DNA of 64,000 nucleotides. Origin: Chlorocebus sabaeus. Its lineage: Eukaryota > Chordata > Mammalia > Primates > Cercopithecidae. The translations under genes and the position numbers were made by a program. Location: positions 12,971,887 through 13,035,886 of the forward strand of contig NC_132917.1 of assembly GCF_047675955.1 (NCBI RefSeq), given 5' to 3'. How positions within the stretch are numbered: position 1 is the stretch's first letter; every line of letters starts with the position of its first letter. The notes beneath the pieces are model-generated. The model saw only the letters and a list, made by a program, of their open reading frames with translations, did no database searches and was not told where the DNA came from. Positions 1-9,800 of this stretch are shown here, piece by piece.

Positions 1-344
1 CAAGACAACACTGTTAGCCAGTTTTCTGGCTATTTGACTCGAGTTCATCAGTTGGATATTTGAATAACTTTTTTATTCTTTTGTGCCAACACAGTGGGCA
101 CAATTCCGTTTAAGGAAAAATGATAATAAAGCTGCAATTTATTATTGACATAACCTTAATAAGTACGTAATTATTCTTCCTCAGTTCCAGCAACCAGTAA
201 ATTCTGAGTCAAGAGGTTTGAATTTTACACGTAGTGTGCATTGGCTCTATGACAGGGCAATCGCTCAGGAGCAATAACTCTAAATGATAATCAAAATACT
301 CACATGCTTCAGAATTGATAAAGCACATTTCCACCACTGTACCA
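1..344. other. unassigned AT-rich sequence
   Basis: I see no open frame of note, no repeat family I recognise and no simple repeat here. It is ordinary AT-rich mammalian intergenic sequence. Confidence 0.5.
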
Positions 345-450
345 CTTTATTTAATTCTACCCCATTAAAGTAGCCTGTAAGATAAGTGCAGTTATTTCCA
401 TCCATTTTAAAACAAGAAAATGAAGCTCAGAGTGGTAGTAGAAAGTACTT
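345..450 (-). repeat. MIR-like fragment (SINE), tentative
   Basis: The order 'gtgcagttatttccatccattttaaaacaagaaaatgaagctcagag' (split: 'ttatttccatccatttta' then 'gaaaatgaagctcagag') resembles the reverse complement of the MIR core, where a 'cccattttacagatgaggaaactgaggc' segment is typical. It is degraded and short, so chance similarity is possible. Confidence 0.35.
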
Positions 451-689
451 AGGGGAAGGAAGGAATGAATGCTTGTATTTATTAAGACCTAATTATTTGC
501 TTATTCCTCCATGTTATTTTTATCATTGTATTCTTCAGGAAGCGATATAATCTATGCATTTTATCTTCTATTTCTATTGTTGATAGTAGATATTGAACCC
601 AAATTTCTAAAATGAAACTCCTTCCTTCTTTTCCTTGTACACATCAGCACTTTTGGACATATAACATGTGGGAAGACTGCAAGAGCTAA

Positions 690-1037
690 ATGAAAGTAGA
701 AGTCTGCATACACATCAGGGAGGAAGACAACAGAAATGATGTTATCCAAGCCATAGGTCTGGTCTTAGGATTCAGGAACAGATCTGTCTTCTTAAGGAAT
801 CCTGAAGACAACAAAAAGAGCAGGAAGATTATGTTTATTTTTTTCAACCGGCCAAGGGTTCCTGAAATCTTCTGTGATCAAACACAGTATGAGTTCCACA
901 GCTTGGTTAGAAAATTTGCATTAGATGAGATTCAGCAGCACACAACAAAAAATACTAAAATAATGGTAACATATATGTATAAACATGTTTTTTATCTCAT
1001 ATATAAGTTGTTTAAAGACGGAAGTTTTGGAATATAG
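690..1037 (+). other. unrecognised 115-codon open frame, probably not a gene
   Basis: An ATG-initiated frame runs 115 codons to a stop. It is rich in charged residues in the first 70 codons (for example HIREEDNRND and RNPEDNKKSRK), then turns hydrophobic and tyrosine-rich over an AT-rich 3' part (YMYKHVFYLIYKLF). I recognise no domain, signal peptide or family. There is no obvious CpG-rich promoter, and no A-tail that would mark a processed pseudogene. A polyadenylation signal near the end was not evident. It is the longest frame in the window. It may be a chance frame or part of an old degraded repeat, since sequence downstream (about 1100-1430) has a repeat-like look. Confidence 0.2.
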
Positions 1038-1735
1038 TGGTAGCAACACAGTATGCGATACCAAGTTTTCTCTCACCTTATTCACCCTTGTTAAAACTAG
1101 AATTCCATGTTCAAGGTCACTTCATGGTCTAAGAAGACCGACAGGATGATCCTACCATCACATCTGTATCTCAAGAAGCAGAAAAGGAGGAGGTAGAAAA
1201 GGACAAAAATAATACAACACAGCAGTCAGACCCATTTTTCAAACGATTTCCTGGAATTCATCCTTCTACTTATATGTCAGTGGTTGTAACTGAATTAAAT
1301 GTCTACTTCTAGCTGCAAAGAAGGCTGGAGAATATTCTTTCAGCACTGCCAACTGTTGTCTTGAATTAAATCATGGTATGTAACAATGTACAAAGGAAAG
1401 AATAGCTAGTGGGTAAGCTACTAGCAGTGTCTGCAAATAAACTCACAGGCTATTCTAGTTCAAGAGGCTAGAGAGATGAAGTGGTGTTTCTTAGTAGGCA
1501 GCAGCCAAAGTCCTGAAATCAGATGGGATATGGCTTTGGTGGCCAAAAATACCTGCTGCAGTGTGAATCAAGGAGAGAAATTCTTTATTTAAATCACTTA
1601 CTTATATCTATTGGAAAATTAACATAATATACTGTGATTTTGTTAGAATGAGGCACATTCCTGCAATCTCCCAGAAATTCATCATGATAAATATATAAAT
1701 CAATGCTTTCTTTGTTGTGAATGACACTCCCTTTG
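1038..1735. other. unassigned sequence, possibly an old interspersed repeat at 1100-1430
   Basis: No gene is seen. The stretch around 1300-1430 ('tagctgcaaagaaggctgg' ... 'actagcagtgtctgcaaa') resembles the 'ggaaggctgggaaatg' ... 'actagcagtctctgcca' pattern that I have seen in mammalian interspersed repeats. I cannot name the family. Confidence 0.35.
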
Positions 1736-2101
1736 TGATATAGTTTGGCTGTGTCCCCACTCAAATCTCATCTTGAACTGTAGTTTCCAAAATCCCCATG
1801 TGTTGTGGGAGGGACCTGGCGGGAGGTAATTGAGTCATGGGGGTGGTTACCCTCATGTTATTCTTGTGATAGTGAGTTCTCATGAGAAATGATGGTTTTA
1901 TAAGGGGCTTTTCCACTTTTTTCTAGACACTTCTCTTTCCTGCCACCATGCGAAGAAGGACATGTTTGCTTTCCATCATTACTGTAAGTTTCCTGAGGCC
2001 TCCCCAGCAATGCTGAATTGTGAGTCAATTAAACCTCATTTTTTGTAAATTACCCAGTCTTGGGTATGTCTTTATTAGCAGTGTCATAACAGATTAATAC
2101 A
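1736..2101 (+). mobile_element. solo MaLR LTR (MST/THE1 type)
   Basis: A full-length LTR of the mammalian apparent LTR retrotransposon (ERVL-MaLR) group. It starts 'tgatatagtttggctgtgtc', continues through the typical 'aaatctcatcttgaactgtag', 'gggagggacctggcgggagg' and 'ggttttataagggg' (TATA-like) segments, and ends 'cagattaataca' after 'aaattacccagtcttggg'. No internal region adjoins it, so it is a solo LTR. The flanks 'ccttt' (before the extra g) and 'ccttt' (after) may be the 5-bp target duplication. Such LTRs are noncoding and arise by LTR-LTR recombination. Confidence 0.9.
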
Positions 2102-3127
2102 CCTTTAATAGTGAACTATTAGTGCATGACATTATCCTTTCAAGCATAAACAAAGACCCTGGAAGAAGGTACCGTCAAATTCGATGACATGTACTTATCT
2201 ACTTTAGAGCTCTAAGTAGTACTAACAAGGACCAGAGTGTGTTTACAGCTAATCTAGGGAGATGGAAAAAGCCTTGGTTATAGTACAGTCTTCAGATGGC
2301 CTATGAAAGACAGCCTGTAAATCCAACATTTGAATGCTTGCTCCTTGAGAAAGCATTCTTTTTGCCATTTCTGGGTTATCTCTGTTAACCAGAAGAAAGT
2401 AGCATTTCACTAAGCTCAAATATATAATAAAACGTGCTGTAAATCTAGTCGAAGAAACTTCAACTTGTCATTTTGCTGGTCTCTGAAGTATTAAATTATT
2501 ATGTAGCACATTTGACTGTGTGTTAAGACGCTTAAAAATTGTCAAATTTTAGACAGAGTAAAATTCAAATCAAATATTTGAAGAAATGCCAAAATACACC
2601 ACAGTAGTAGAGTTCTATGAAACCGAATTTAAAATTAGATATTGAATGATGCTCTTGATCTCCAAGGTTGTATGCTTACAGTTCAAAGAAGTGTAGCTTG
2701 GGAGAGAGGTTTGGAGTGGAGGAGGTCTCATTAGTGCTGAATTCAATGACATTGTGGTGACGGGGATTACCCTGGCTATATCCCAAAGCCTAACTTGGGA
2801 CACTGGGAAAATCAGGAAATCAAGGTATTATACAAAGGAATTGGGCTGGGTTTGGAAGACTTGTATACATTATTAGGGGTAAATTTGGGAATAGAAAAAT
2901 ACAGATTTCTGTATCTTGTATCAGGTTCTGTTAAACACAACTTTCCTCTTATAAACAGCTGTAGGGCACATGATATAACAAATGCAATTAAACCTAAGGG
3001 GCCAGTTGTTTAACACTGGATTCCATCAGATGGGATGAGCCTCCATGGTAGGAGATATAGTGTCCCAGGAGCCCTGTGTGAATATCTACACCTATAATTT
3101 CAGGGTTGTTGTAAAATCTAACTCAAA
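2102..3127. other. unassigned sequence between repeats
   Basis: About 1 kb with no recognised repeat, RNA or gene. Short frames of 62 and 72 codons on opposite strands (2615-2803 and 2795-3013) look like chance frames. I see no supporting start context or domain. Confidence 0.5.
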
Positions 3128-4238
3128 TAATTTTACATAACTTCTTTTATTTTTTAAGTGGCAAATAATTATTGTACATATTCATGGGATACAATGTGAT
3201 GCTTCAATATATTGATATAACTATAGCTTTGTACCCCTTGACCAATATTTTCCCTTTCCCTTTCCACCCCTCCCTGCTCCAACCTCTATAACCACCTCTC
3301 TACTCTGTACTTTGATTTCAAATGTTTTAGATTACTCATAATGAGATAATATGGTATTTTTCTGTCTGTGCCTTATTTCATTTAACATATTTTTCTCTAG
3401 GTTCATCCATGTTGTCTCAAATGAAAGTATTTCCTGTTTTATTATGGCTGAATTATATTCTATTGTGTACATATGCTATATGTTTTAGTCAATTCATCTG
3501 TTGATAGACACTTAAGTTGTTTTGTATCTTTGCTATTGTGCATAATGTTACAATGAACATGGTATTGCAGGCATTTCTTCAGCATAATTATTTTAATTCA
3601 TTTGGGTATAGATCCAATTGTAGAGGATTGCTGGAACTTATGGTAGCTTTATTTTTAGTTTTCTAAGGAACATCCATACTGCTTTCCATGAGGGATGTAC
3701 TAATTTGCATTCCCATCTACAGTGTACCAGTGTTGCCCTTTCTCCATATCCTCATCTGAATCTGTTATTCCCTCCCTTTTTAATAAAAGTCATCTTAACT
3801 GGAGTGAGATGATATTTCACTGTGGTTTTAATTTATATTTCCCTGATGATTAGTCATACTGAACATGTTTTTCATATATCTGTTGGCCATTTGTGTATCT
3901 TCTTTTGAAAAATTGCTATTCACAAATTTTGTCCATATTTTAATCGAATTATTTGTTCTGGTTTTGTTTTGCTGTTCATTTGTTTGTGTTCTTTTTATAT
4001 TCTGGTTACTAATCTATTGTCAGACAGATAGTGTGCAAGTGTTTTCTCCCATTTTGTGGATTGTCTCTTCACTTTGTTATTTTCTTTGTTGTCCAGAAAT
4101 TTTCTAGCTTGATATAATCCTATTTGTATATTTTTGCTTTTGTTGCTTGTGCTTTTGAGGTCTTATACCAAAAAATATTTTACCTAGACCAGTGTCTTAG
4201 GTCATTTCTCCAAATATTTCTTCTAGTAGTTTCATAGT
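3128..4238 (-). mobile_element. L1 3' part (3' UTR and end of ORF2), L1MA/L1PB-like
   Basis: Reading the plus strand gives the reverse complement of L1. It begins with 'aaataattattgtacatatt' and 'gggatacaatgtgatgcttc' (L1 3' UTR end). It then passes the landmarks 'tttatggctgaattatattc'-like, 'gttgatagacacttaagttg', 'acaatgaacatgg', 'tttgggtatagatccaattg', 'aactggagtgagatgatatt', 'ttgtcagacagatagtgtgc' and 'ctcccattttgtggattg'. These are antisense landmarks of the C-terminal part of L1 ORF2. The 3' edge has no clean poly-T, and many point changes and small indels break the frame. It is an inactive fossil, contiguous with a minus-strand MaLR at 4239. Confidence 0.9.
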
Positions 4239-5181
4239 TTCATGTCTCCATGGGGGCATCTGATTTCTGCCTGAACATCCCTGCATCTGATTTCTGCCTG
4301 AACATCCAGTCATTACCATACATCCTTTGAAATCTAAGTAGAGGTTCCAAAACCTCAATTGTTCATGTCTGTGCCAGCCCCTCCAAGGCCCAACACCACA
4401 TGGAACACCCATAGGGGCCCAGCACCCTCTGAAGCAATGGCCTGAGCTGTACCTTGGCCCCTTTTAGCCACAACTGGAGCTGGAGCAGCTGGGACACAGG
4501 GCACCATGCCTCGAGGCTGCAAAGAGCAGGGAGTGTGTCCCTGGGCCCAGCCCATGAAACCATTTCTTCCTCCTAGGCCTCTGGGCCTGTGATGGGTAGG
4601 GCTGTCATGAAGATCTCTGATATGCCTTGGAGACATTTTCCCCATTGTCTTGGCAGATAACATTGGACTCCTCATTACTTATGCAAATGTCTGCAGCTGG
4701 CTTGAATTTCTCCCCCCAAAATGGGTTTTTATTTTCTACCATATGATCAGGCTGCAAATTTTCCAAACTTTTACCCTCTGTCACTTCTTGAATGCTTTGT
4801 CTGCTTAGAAAATTCTTCTGGCCGATATCCTAAATCATCTCTCTCAAGTTCAAAGTTCCACAGATTTCTAGGGCAGGGGCAAAATGTTCCCAGTCTCTTT
4901 GCTAAAGCATAGCAAGAGTGGCCTTTGCTCCAGTTACCAAGAAGTTCCTCATCTCCATCTGAGACCACCTCAGTCCAGACTTCATTGCCTACATGATTTT
5001 CAGCATTTTGGTCAAAACCACTCAACAAGTGTCTAGGAAGTTACAAACTTTGCCACATCTTCCTGTCTTCTTCTGAGCCCTCCAATCTGTTTCAACCTCT
5101 GCCTGTTACCCAATTCCAAATTCACTTCCACATGATCAGGTATCTTTACAGCAGTGATCCACTACTTTAGTCCCAATTAAC
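4239..5181 (-). mobile_element. MaLR internal region (MST/THE1-int type), partial
   Basis: The reverse complement matches the internal region of the complete MST element at 33396-35042 in this window. Shared landmarks are the 'cctgaatgtccaggcagaa' stretch, the 'cctgggcccagcccatg'-like stretch, the 'tgctatgctttagcaaagag' motif and 'tggttttgaccaaaatgctg'. The 3' end of the interior and the 3' LTR are missing, because the region abuts L1 ORF2 sequence at about 4238. Frames on this strand (4355-4675, 4771-5028) are remnants of this noncoding or decayed interior, not genes. A 27-bp unit is tandemly repeated at 4256-4309. Confidence 0.85.
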
Positions 5182-5567
5182 TGTGTTAGTCCATTTTCAC
5201 ACTGCTATAAAGATACTATCTGAGACTGGGTGATTTATAATAAAAGATTTAATGGACTCAGCTCTGCAATAGTTTGGAGGACCTCAGGAAACTTGCAATC
5301 ATGGTGGAAGGGGAAGCAGGCATGCCTTACATGATGGTATGTGAGAGAGAGAGAGCATGTGAGAGTGCAGGAAAATTTATCATTTATAAAACAATCAGAT
5401 TTTGTGAGAATTCACTCACTATCATGAGAACAGTATGGGGGAAGCCTTCCCCATAATCCAATCACTTCCCTTTCTCAACACATGGGGATTAAAGTTCCCT
5501 CCCTTGGCATGTAGGAATTACAACTTGAGATGAGATTTGGGTAGGGACACAGAGCCAAACTATATCA
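5182..5567 (-). mobile_element. MaLR 5' LTR (MST/THE1 type) of the minus-strand element
   Basis: The plus strand reads 'tgtgttagtccattttcaca' at the left edge and 'gccaaactatatca' at the right edge. This is the reverse complement of the 'TGATATAGTTTGGC ... TAACACA' MaLR LTR. In element orientation it lies upstream of the interior at 4239-5181, so it is the 5' LTR. A 'gagagagagagagcatgtgag' stretch sits inside. The matching 3' LTR is absent, consistent with deletion. Confidence 0.9.
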
Positions 5568-6080
5568 GCTTTGTAGATGTGGGATGAGATTGGCTGATAT
5601 CTCTGATTGAACACTGCAACTGGTAGGAACAGGGGTACCATCAATACCCATGAGCTGGTTAATTTCTTTGTTTTTACCTTACAGATGGGTGGTAAAACTG
5701 TACCATTTCCTCAGTATCCCTGTAAGGTGAGAATTGAGTAGGTGTCCTCAGAAGTGCCTCAGAATGCTAATAAGGCTGGTTGCCTCCCTCCTGTTCTCTT
5801 TTTTTTCTGAAGAAACTGTAAGCCTAGGGAAATACTCTCTGTCTGGCATTGTACCAACTTGGAGATAAAGGAGAGGGTGTTGTGGTTGTACTGAGACCAT
5901 TCTTGCCCTCTAATTAGGATTTTTTTCAGTTCTGTGTACCACGCAAGTGTGTCAAGCTTGTTTCCAGGTGTTGAGGTTTCCAAAGTGATGTTCTTTTCTG
6001 TGCATCATTGGTAGTCAAACTTTCTGTAGGAGGAAGGAAGGCTAGACTTCCTATTCCATCACCTTGCTGATGTCACGCCT
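5568..6080 (-). mobile_element. probable L1 5' UTR / 5' end
   Basis: The right edge reads in reverse complement as 'gtgacatcagcaaggtgatg' followed by 'gaataggaagtctagcc'. This resembles the 'gacgtcagcaagatggcggaataggaag' start seen in many older primate L1s. The rest contains the stretches 'tgacacacttgcgtggtaca' and 'caatgccagacagagagtat' on the minus strand, which I associate with L1 5' UTRs. It has the same orientation as the L1 3' part at 3128-4238, so both may be ends of one element separated by the MaLR and a large deletion. The 74-codon minus frame here is not an L1 protein. Confidence 0.6.
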
Positions 6081-6172
6081 GAAAAAATATTTTAAATGGT
6101 ACAATGGTCTTTGCAGATATCATATTAATGTTCACATCTAAATGAGATTCCTCAGCCCTGTAGTTTGATGAC

Positions 6173-6385
6173 TGATATGGTTTGGCTGTGTCCTCACACA
6201 AATCTCATCTTCAATTTTAGCTCCCATAATTCCTATGTACTGGGGGAGGCCCAGGGGGAGATAATTGAAGTATAGTGGTGGTTTCCCCCTTTCTGTTCTC
6301 ATGGTAGTGAATAAGTCTCAGAAGATCTGGTTTTATAAAACGGGCTTCCCCTTTGGCTTGGCTCTCATTCTCTCTTGCCTTATGC
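6173..6385 (+). mobile_element. truncated THE1/MST LTR (5' part)
   Basis: Starts 'tgatatggtttggctgtgtc' and continues through 'aaatctcatcttcaatttta', 'gttctcatggtagtgaataa' and 'ggttttataaaacgggctt' to about 'attctctcttgcc'. The 3' third of the LTR is missing. The sequence then passes into a short 'gccaaggcataacttggcat' palindrome-like stretch. Confidence 0.85.
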
Positions 6386-6949
6386 CAAGGCATAACTTGG
6401 CATAACTTTTAACTCTGTAATATGAAGAAACCGCTAATACCCTCTGAGCCTTACTTTCTTATTTGCATTACCAGAATTCATATTTCTACCCATTTTATAT
6501 CCAAGAACAGGATAATGTAAGAAAAGTGGTTCCAATATTGTAGAGCACAATTCATGTAAAAGCTGCAATTTGTCTCAGCTCCATACCAGCTACAAAAGTC
6601 GAATACCGATTCTATGAAATGTTGTAGCACATAACGAATAATATTTTGTTCTCATTGCTGATTTTGCAATACACTGGAGGAAAGGTTTGCCACTGCAAAA
6701 ATGATCACAACTGGGACTCCTCTTCTTCAACTCACTCCTCCCTGCCCTTCCCCACCCCATCCCTCCCTATCCATCCCTCCCCAACAACCAAACTGCTTCT
6801 AGGAGCAGGTAAAATTCCAACAACTGGGATTTTAATACAGGCTGCTCCACTTATTCCTATGAGAAGTGAATCACTCTCCTTATGTCTCTAATCATTAGTA
6901 AAAGGGCCAGTTAAGACACACAGCACAGCATTACTATGATGCTGTAAAA
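6386..6949. other. unassigned sequence with a C-rich pyrimidine patch
   Basis: No gene seen. Positions about 6720-6790 hold a C/T-rich patch ('ccctgcccttccccacccca') with low complexity. An 81-codon plus frame (6646-6891) runs through this patch and is probably a chance frame. Confidence 0.45.
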
Positions 6950-7045
6950 ATGCCTAAAATGTGTAAAACTGATGTGGCTTTGAAACAGTAATATGACTGC
7001 TATGTGGTAAAAGCTCAATAAATGGTTGCTAATACTATTGCTCCA
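6950..7045 (+). repeat. MIR-like 3' fragment, tentative
   Basis: The end 'gtggtaaaagctcaataaatggttgctaat' (read as 'gtaaaagctcaataaatg' plus 'gttgctaata') matches the MIR tail 'gtaagcgctcaataaatgttg'. It is short and degraded. Confidence 0.45.
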
Positions 7046-8368
7046 CTTTGTTTGTTTGCTCAGCAAACTACAAAAAAAAATTCATTTTAATCATGCCAGT
7101 CAGGCATCAAATAGTGAGTGGGAATAAACATCTCAATTTATGTACATATTTTCTCTCTTTTATTGTGGATACAACTTCAAGACAAGTTCTTTTCCTCGTT
7201 GTCTCTTAGTGATAATCGAACTATTCCTGCTTTATTTCAAGCATAAATGTATTCTCTTTCATCTTCAAGGGTGTGAAAGCAATGAAGATAAAATGTAATT
7301 TGTTAGCAAATCCTTGGGAAAGGATTTCCCCACTATGGGGCTAATGCAGCTCTGTTGTGTCAGGTGATTGACATGGATGTGCACAGGTGCCTCAGAGATT
7401 CAGTCCTCTCCTCCATGCTATCCTGGGTACTGAAATTGGACAGTGGTCAGATGCTCATTTATTCTGTGTGTTCTGGGGCAATGCGTTTTATTTCCCAGAA
7501 CTTCTTTAATATTTGAAAAACAAATAAAGGACAAGTACAAAAGTAATTCTCTGAGACACCAAATCAAACATATTAATAATACCAAATTCTGAAAATATTT
7601 TCTTGCCTATTAAAAGATAAAATGCTAGTGTTATGCAAGAAAGTATACTTCTATTAGTAACAATGACAACTGACCGTCGAACAGTAATAAAGGTAGAGTG
7701 CATGCATTTTTAGTTATTTAAGAAAGAAAAGGGTTACAAGAATAGGTTCCTCCATGATACACGCTTGGTTATTCATTGATAATCACAATTTAAAGGCTGA
7801 ACGAATTCCTGCATTCTCCAATTAGGTTAGATATGAATAATAAAGTACAAAATTCCTGCTCATATACAAGAAAGAGTCTTGACAATTCCACAGCGAACCT
7901 TTAAGCTTGAGAATTTATGATACGTTTATGTGGTCTTTTGAAGACTAAACATTCTTTTATAGCGTCAATAGTTGACTTTTCCAGCTGGGAGTGAGCTGAG
8001 TCAAATCCAAGCTTTTACATGAATTGTGCTTACTTAACTGATTTTTGGAACTTACTTAACTGATTTTTCTCTCTGTGTCTCAGAACCTTGGAACCAAATA
8101 GGATTCACCAAATTTGTTATCTGTACACACCCTATGTGTTTCTAATTTAATTTTGCATATACTCATGTACCTATAATTGCATGAAGGCACTCATATGATT
8201 ATAATATGCACACTGATATCACTGTTTTATAGTTATTCGGTCTTAGTTTGTATCTCCCCCTTTCATTTTCTGTCTTCTAAACTTACCCTTTTGTTACAAA
8301 CCAAACAATTCACAATGGTAAGATAACATTAGTTTGTTGGCATGAATTACCTGGTTTGAGACATTACC
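7046..8368. other. unassigned AT-rich sequence
   Basis: I recognise no gene or repeat family across this 1.3-kb stretch. A 22-bp unit starting 'cttacttaactgattttt' occurs in tandem at 8029-8050 and 8051-8068 (second copy 18 bp). The 65-codon minus frame at 7506-7703 has no recognisable feature beyond a hydrophobic stretch. Confidence 0.45.
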
Positions 8369-8393
8369 TGTGTGTGTGTGTGTGTGTGTGTGT
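8369..8393. repeat. (TG)n microsatellite
   Basis: An uninterrupted run of about 12 TG units followed by 'tactttta'. It lies just outside the left edge of a decayed L1M. Confidence 0.95.
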
Positions 8394-8429
8394 ACTTTTA
8401 AGTGTGTATCTATATGCTTTATATGCTTT

Positions 8430-9401
8430 TATATACTCTGAAACTCATACATTCTTTACTTCTTGCTTATTTTTTTATGTGAGATCATGTTATAAACTTT
8501 TCTGCATCTTGCTTTAATAACTGCACGGTATTCAATGGTTCAGTGGTGATTTTAGCATAATTTATTCTAACAATCTCCTGTTGATGGACTTGCACTGTAT
8601 TTCTAAGTGTTTCCCTCCATAAAACAATGTTTTAACAATTCCATATCTATACCCTGACATATTTGTGTTTTCATTTTGTGGAACTGATTTCCAGAAGTGG
8701 GACTGCAGGGTCAAAGGCAATATTTACTCTTATATGCTCATAGATGTTGCTAGACTACTGTTTAAAACTCTGTAACAATTCAAATTTCTGTCACAATGTG
8801 TGAGGGAAATAGTATTGATAATACACAATATTATCAGTCCTGGCAATACTGTATATTGCAGCTCTTATATTAGTAAATTGTACCAGTATTTTAAATGTAA
8901 AGAAATATGTTACTATTAATTTGACTTGCATTTCCTTGAAACTAGTGACTTTGATTATTTTTTCATATGTGTATTGATCATTTGGATACGCTGTTTTATT
9001 TTTGGCTTCTTTATATCTTTTGGTCACTTTTTCCATTTTGTTTTCTGTAGTGTTTTGTACGTATATAAAAGCTCTTGGTACATAATATGTATGTGTATAT
9101 ATAAATCTTTTATTTGTATTGCATATTTAAAGATCTGTTGTCTGATTATTGACCCTTTTTAATCGCAGTGTAAGTTGCCATTAGCAAGTTTTTCATTTGT
9201 ATGAAGTCAAATACATTACACTTTCTTGTACATCCTCCGAGTTTCTTATTTTGATTGAATTTTTTTTTTAATTTCTAGATGATATTTATAGTCACCTTCA
9301 ATTCTTACATGATTTCTCAACTTTTATTTTTATTTGTGGAATTTATTTTTGCGTGGTTAAAGGAAAAAGTAGTATCCAAAGTTGTTTTCGTATGGTTAAA
9401 T
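8430..9401 (-). mobile_element. old L1M ORF2 3' part, first segment
   Basis: The plus strand shows antisense L1M ORF2 landmarks: 'cctgttgatggacttgcact', 'ccagaagtgggactgcaggg', 'agatgttgctagactactg', 'tcacaatgtgtgaggg' and 'gatctgttgtctgattattg'. Divergence is high and frames are broken. The short frames 8791-9036 and 8926-9162 are shadows of this decayed element. The L1M resumes after the LTR at 9402-9800. Confidence 0.75.
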
Positions 9402-9800
9402 TTGTCAGAATCAAAATGGAGTGACTTGTGTCAAACTCTGATAAAATGGAGCCAGGAAGTCATGCAGGGAACTTTTCACACACAATTGCCTCTTAACAAG
9501 ACCTATCATAAATAGTTCTGCTGAAAATCAAAACCTTAGGCAAAAAATACTCCTATGAGGACATCTGCCTGGCAACGGCTTGCCTAACCTTGGCTTGACA
9601 ACCACCCTTGATATTGATCCTTGTAGCCAAGGATAATTGTTTCTAAACAGCTTATATAAACCTATTTATTTTTCTTTTAAAAACCTTTGTCTTTCTTTAC
9701 CTCCCAGAATACACCCATACATCTTCCTCCTGCAATGTTTATTCCTGAAAAACTTAGTATCTTTGAAGAATCTCTGTTTTTCTAAGCTGATGATAAACAG
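9402..9800 (+). mobile_element. solo LTR, ERVL-like (LTR33/LTR16-like), nested in L1M
   Basis: The sequence starts 'tgtcagaatcaaaatggagt' and is distinctly less AT-rich than its flanks. It has 'ctggcaacggcttgcctaac' and 'cttggcttgacaacc' in the middle, a purine-pyrimidine-balanced 3' part, and ends near 'tctctgtttttctaagctg'. It interrupts the antisense L1M, which continues on both sides. The layout is that of a solo LTR, and the middle motifs recall LTR33-type ERVL LTRs. The family name is uncertain. Confidence 0.6.

Noticed and set aside
4355..5028. Minus-strand frames of 106 and 85 codons
   Set aside because: They belong to the MaLR interior, which also appears at 33396-35042. They are decayed retroelement sequence.
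7506..9162. Hydrophobic frames resembling membrane proteins
   Set aside because: T-rich DNA yields phenylalanine- and leucine-rich frames by chance, and part lies antisense to L1M.
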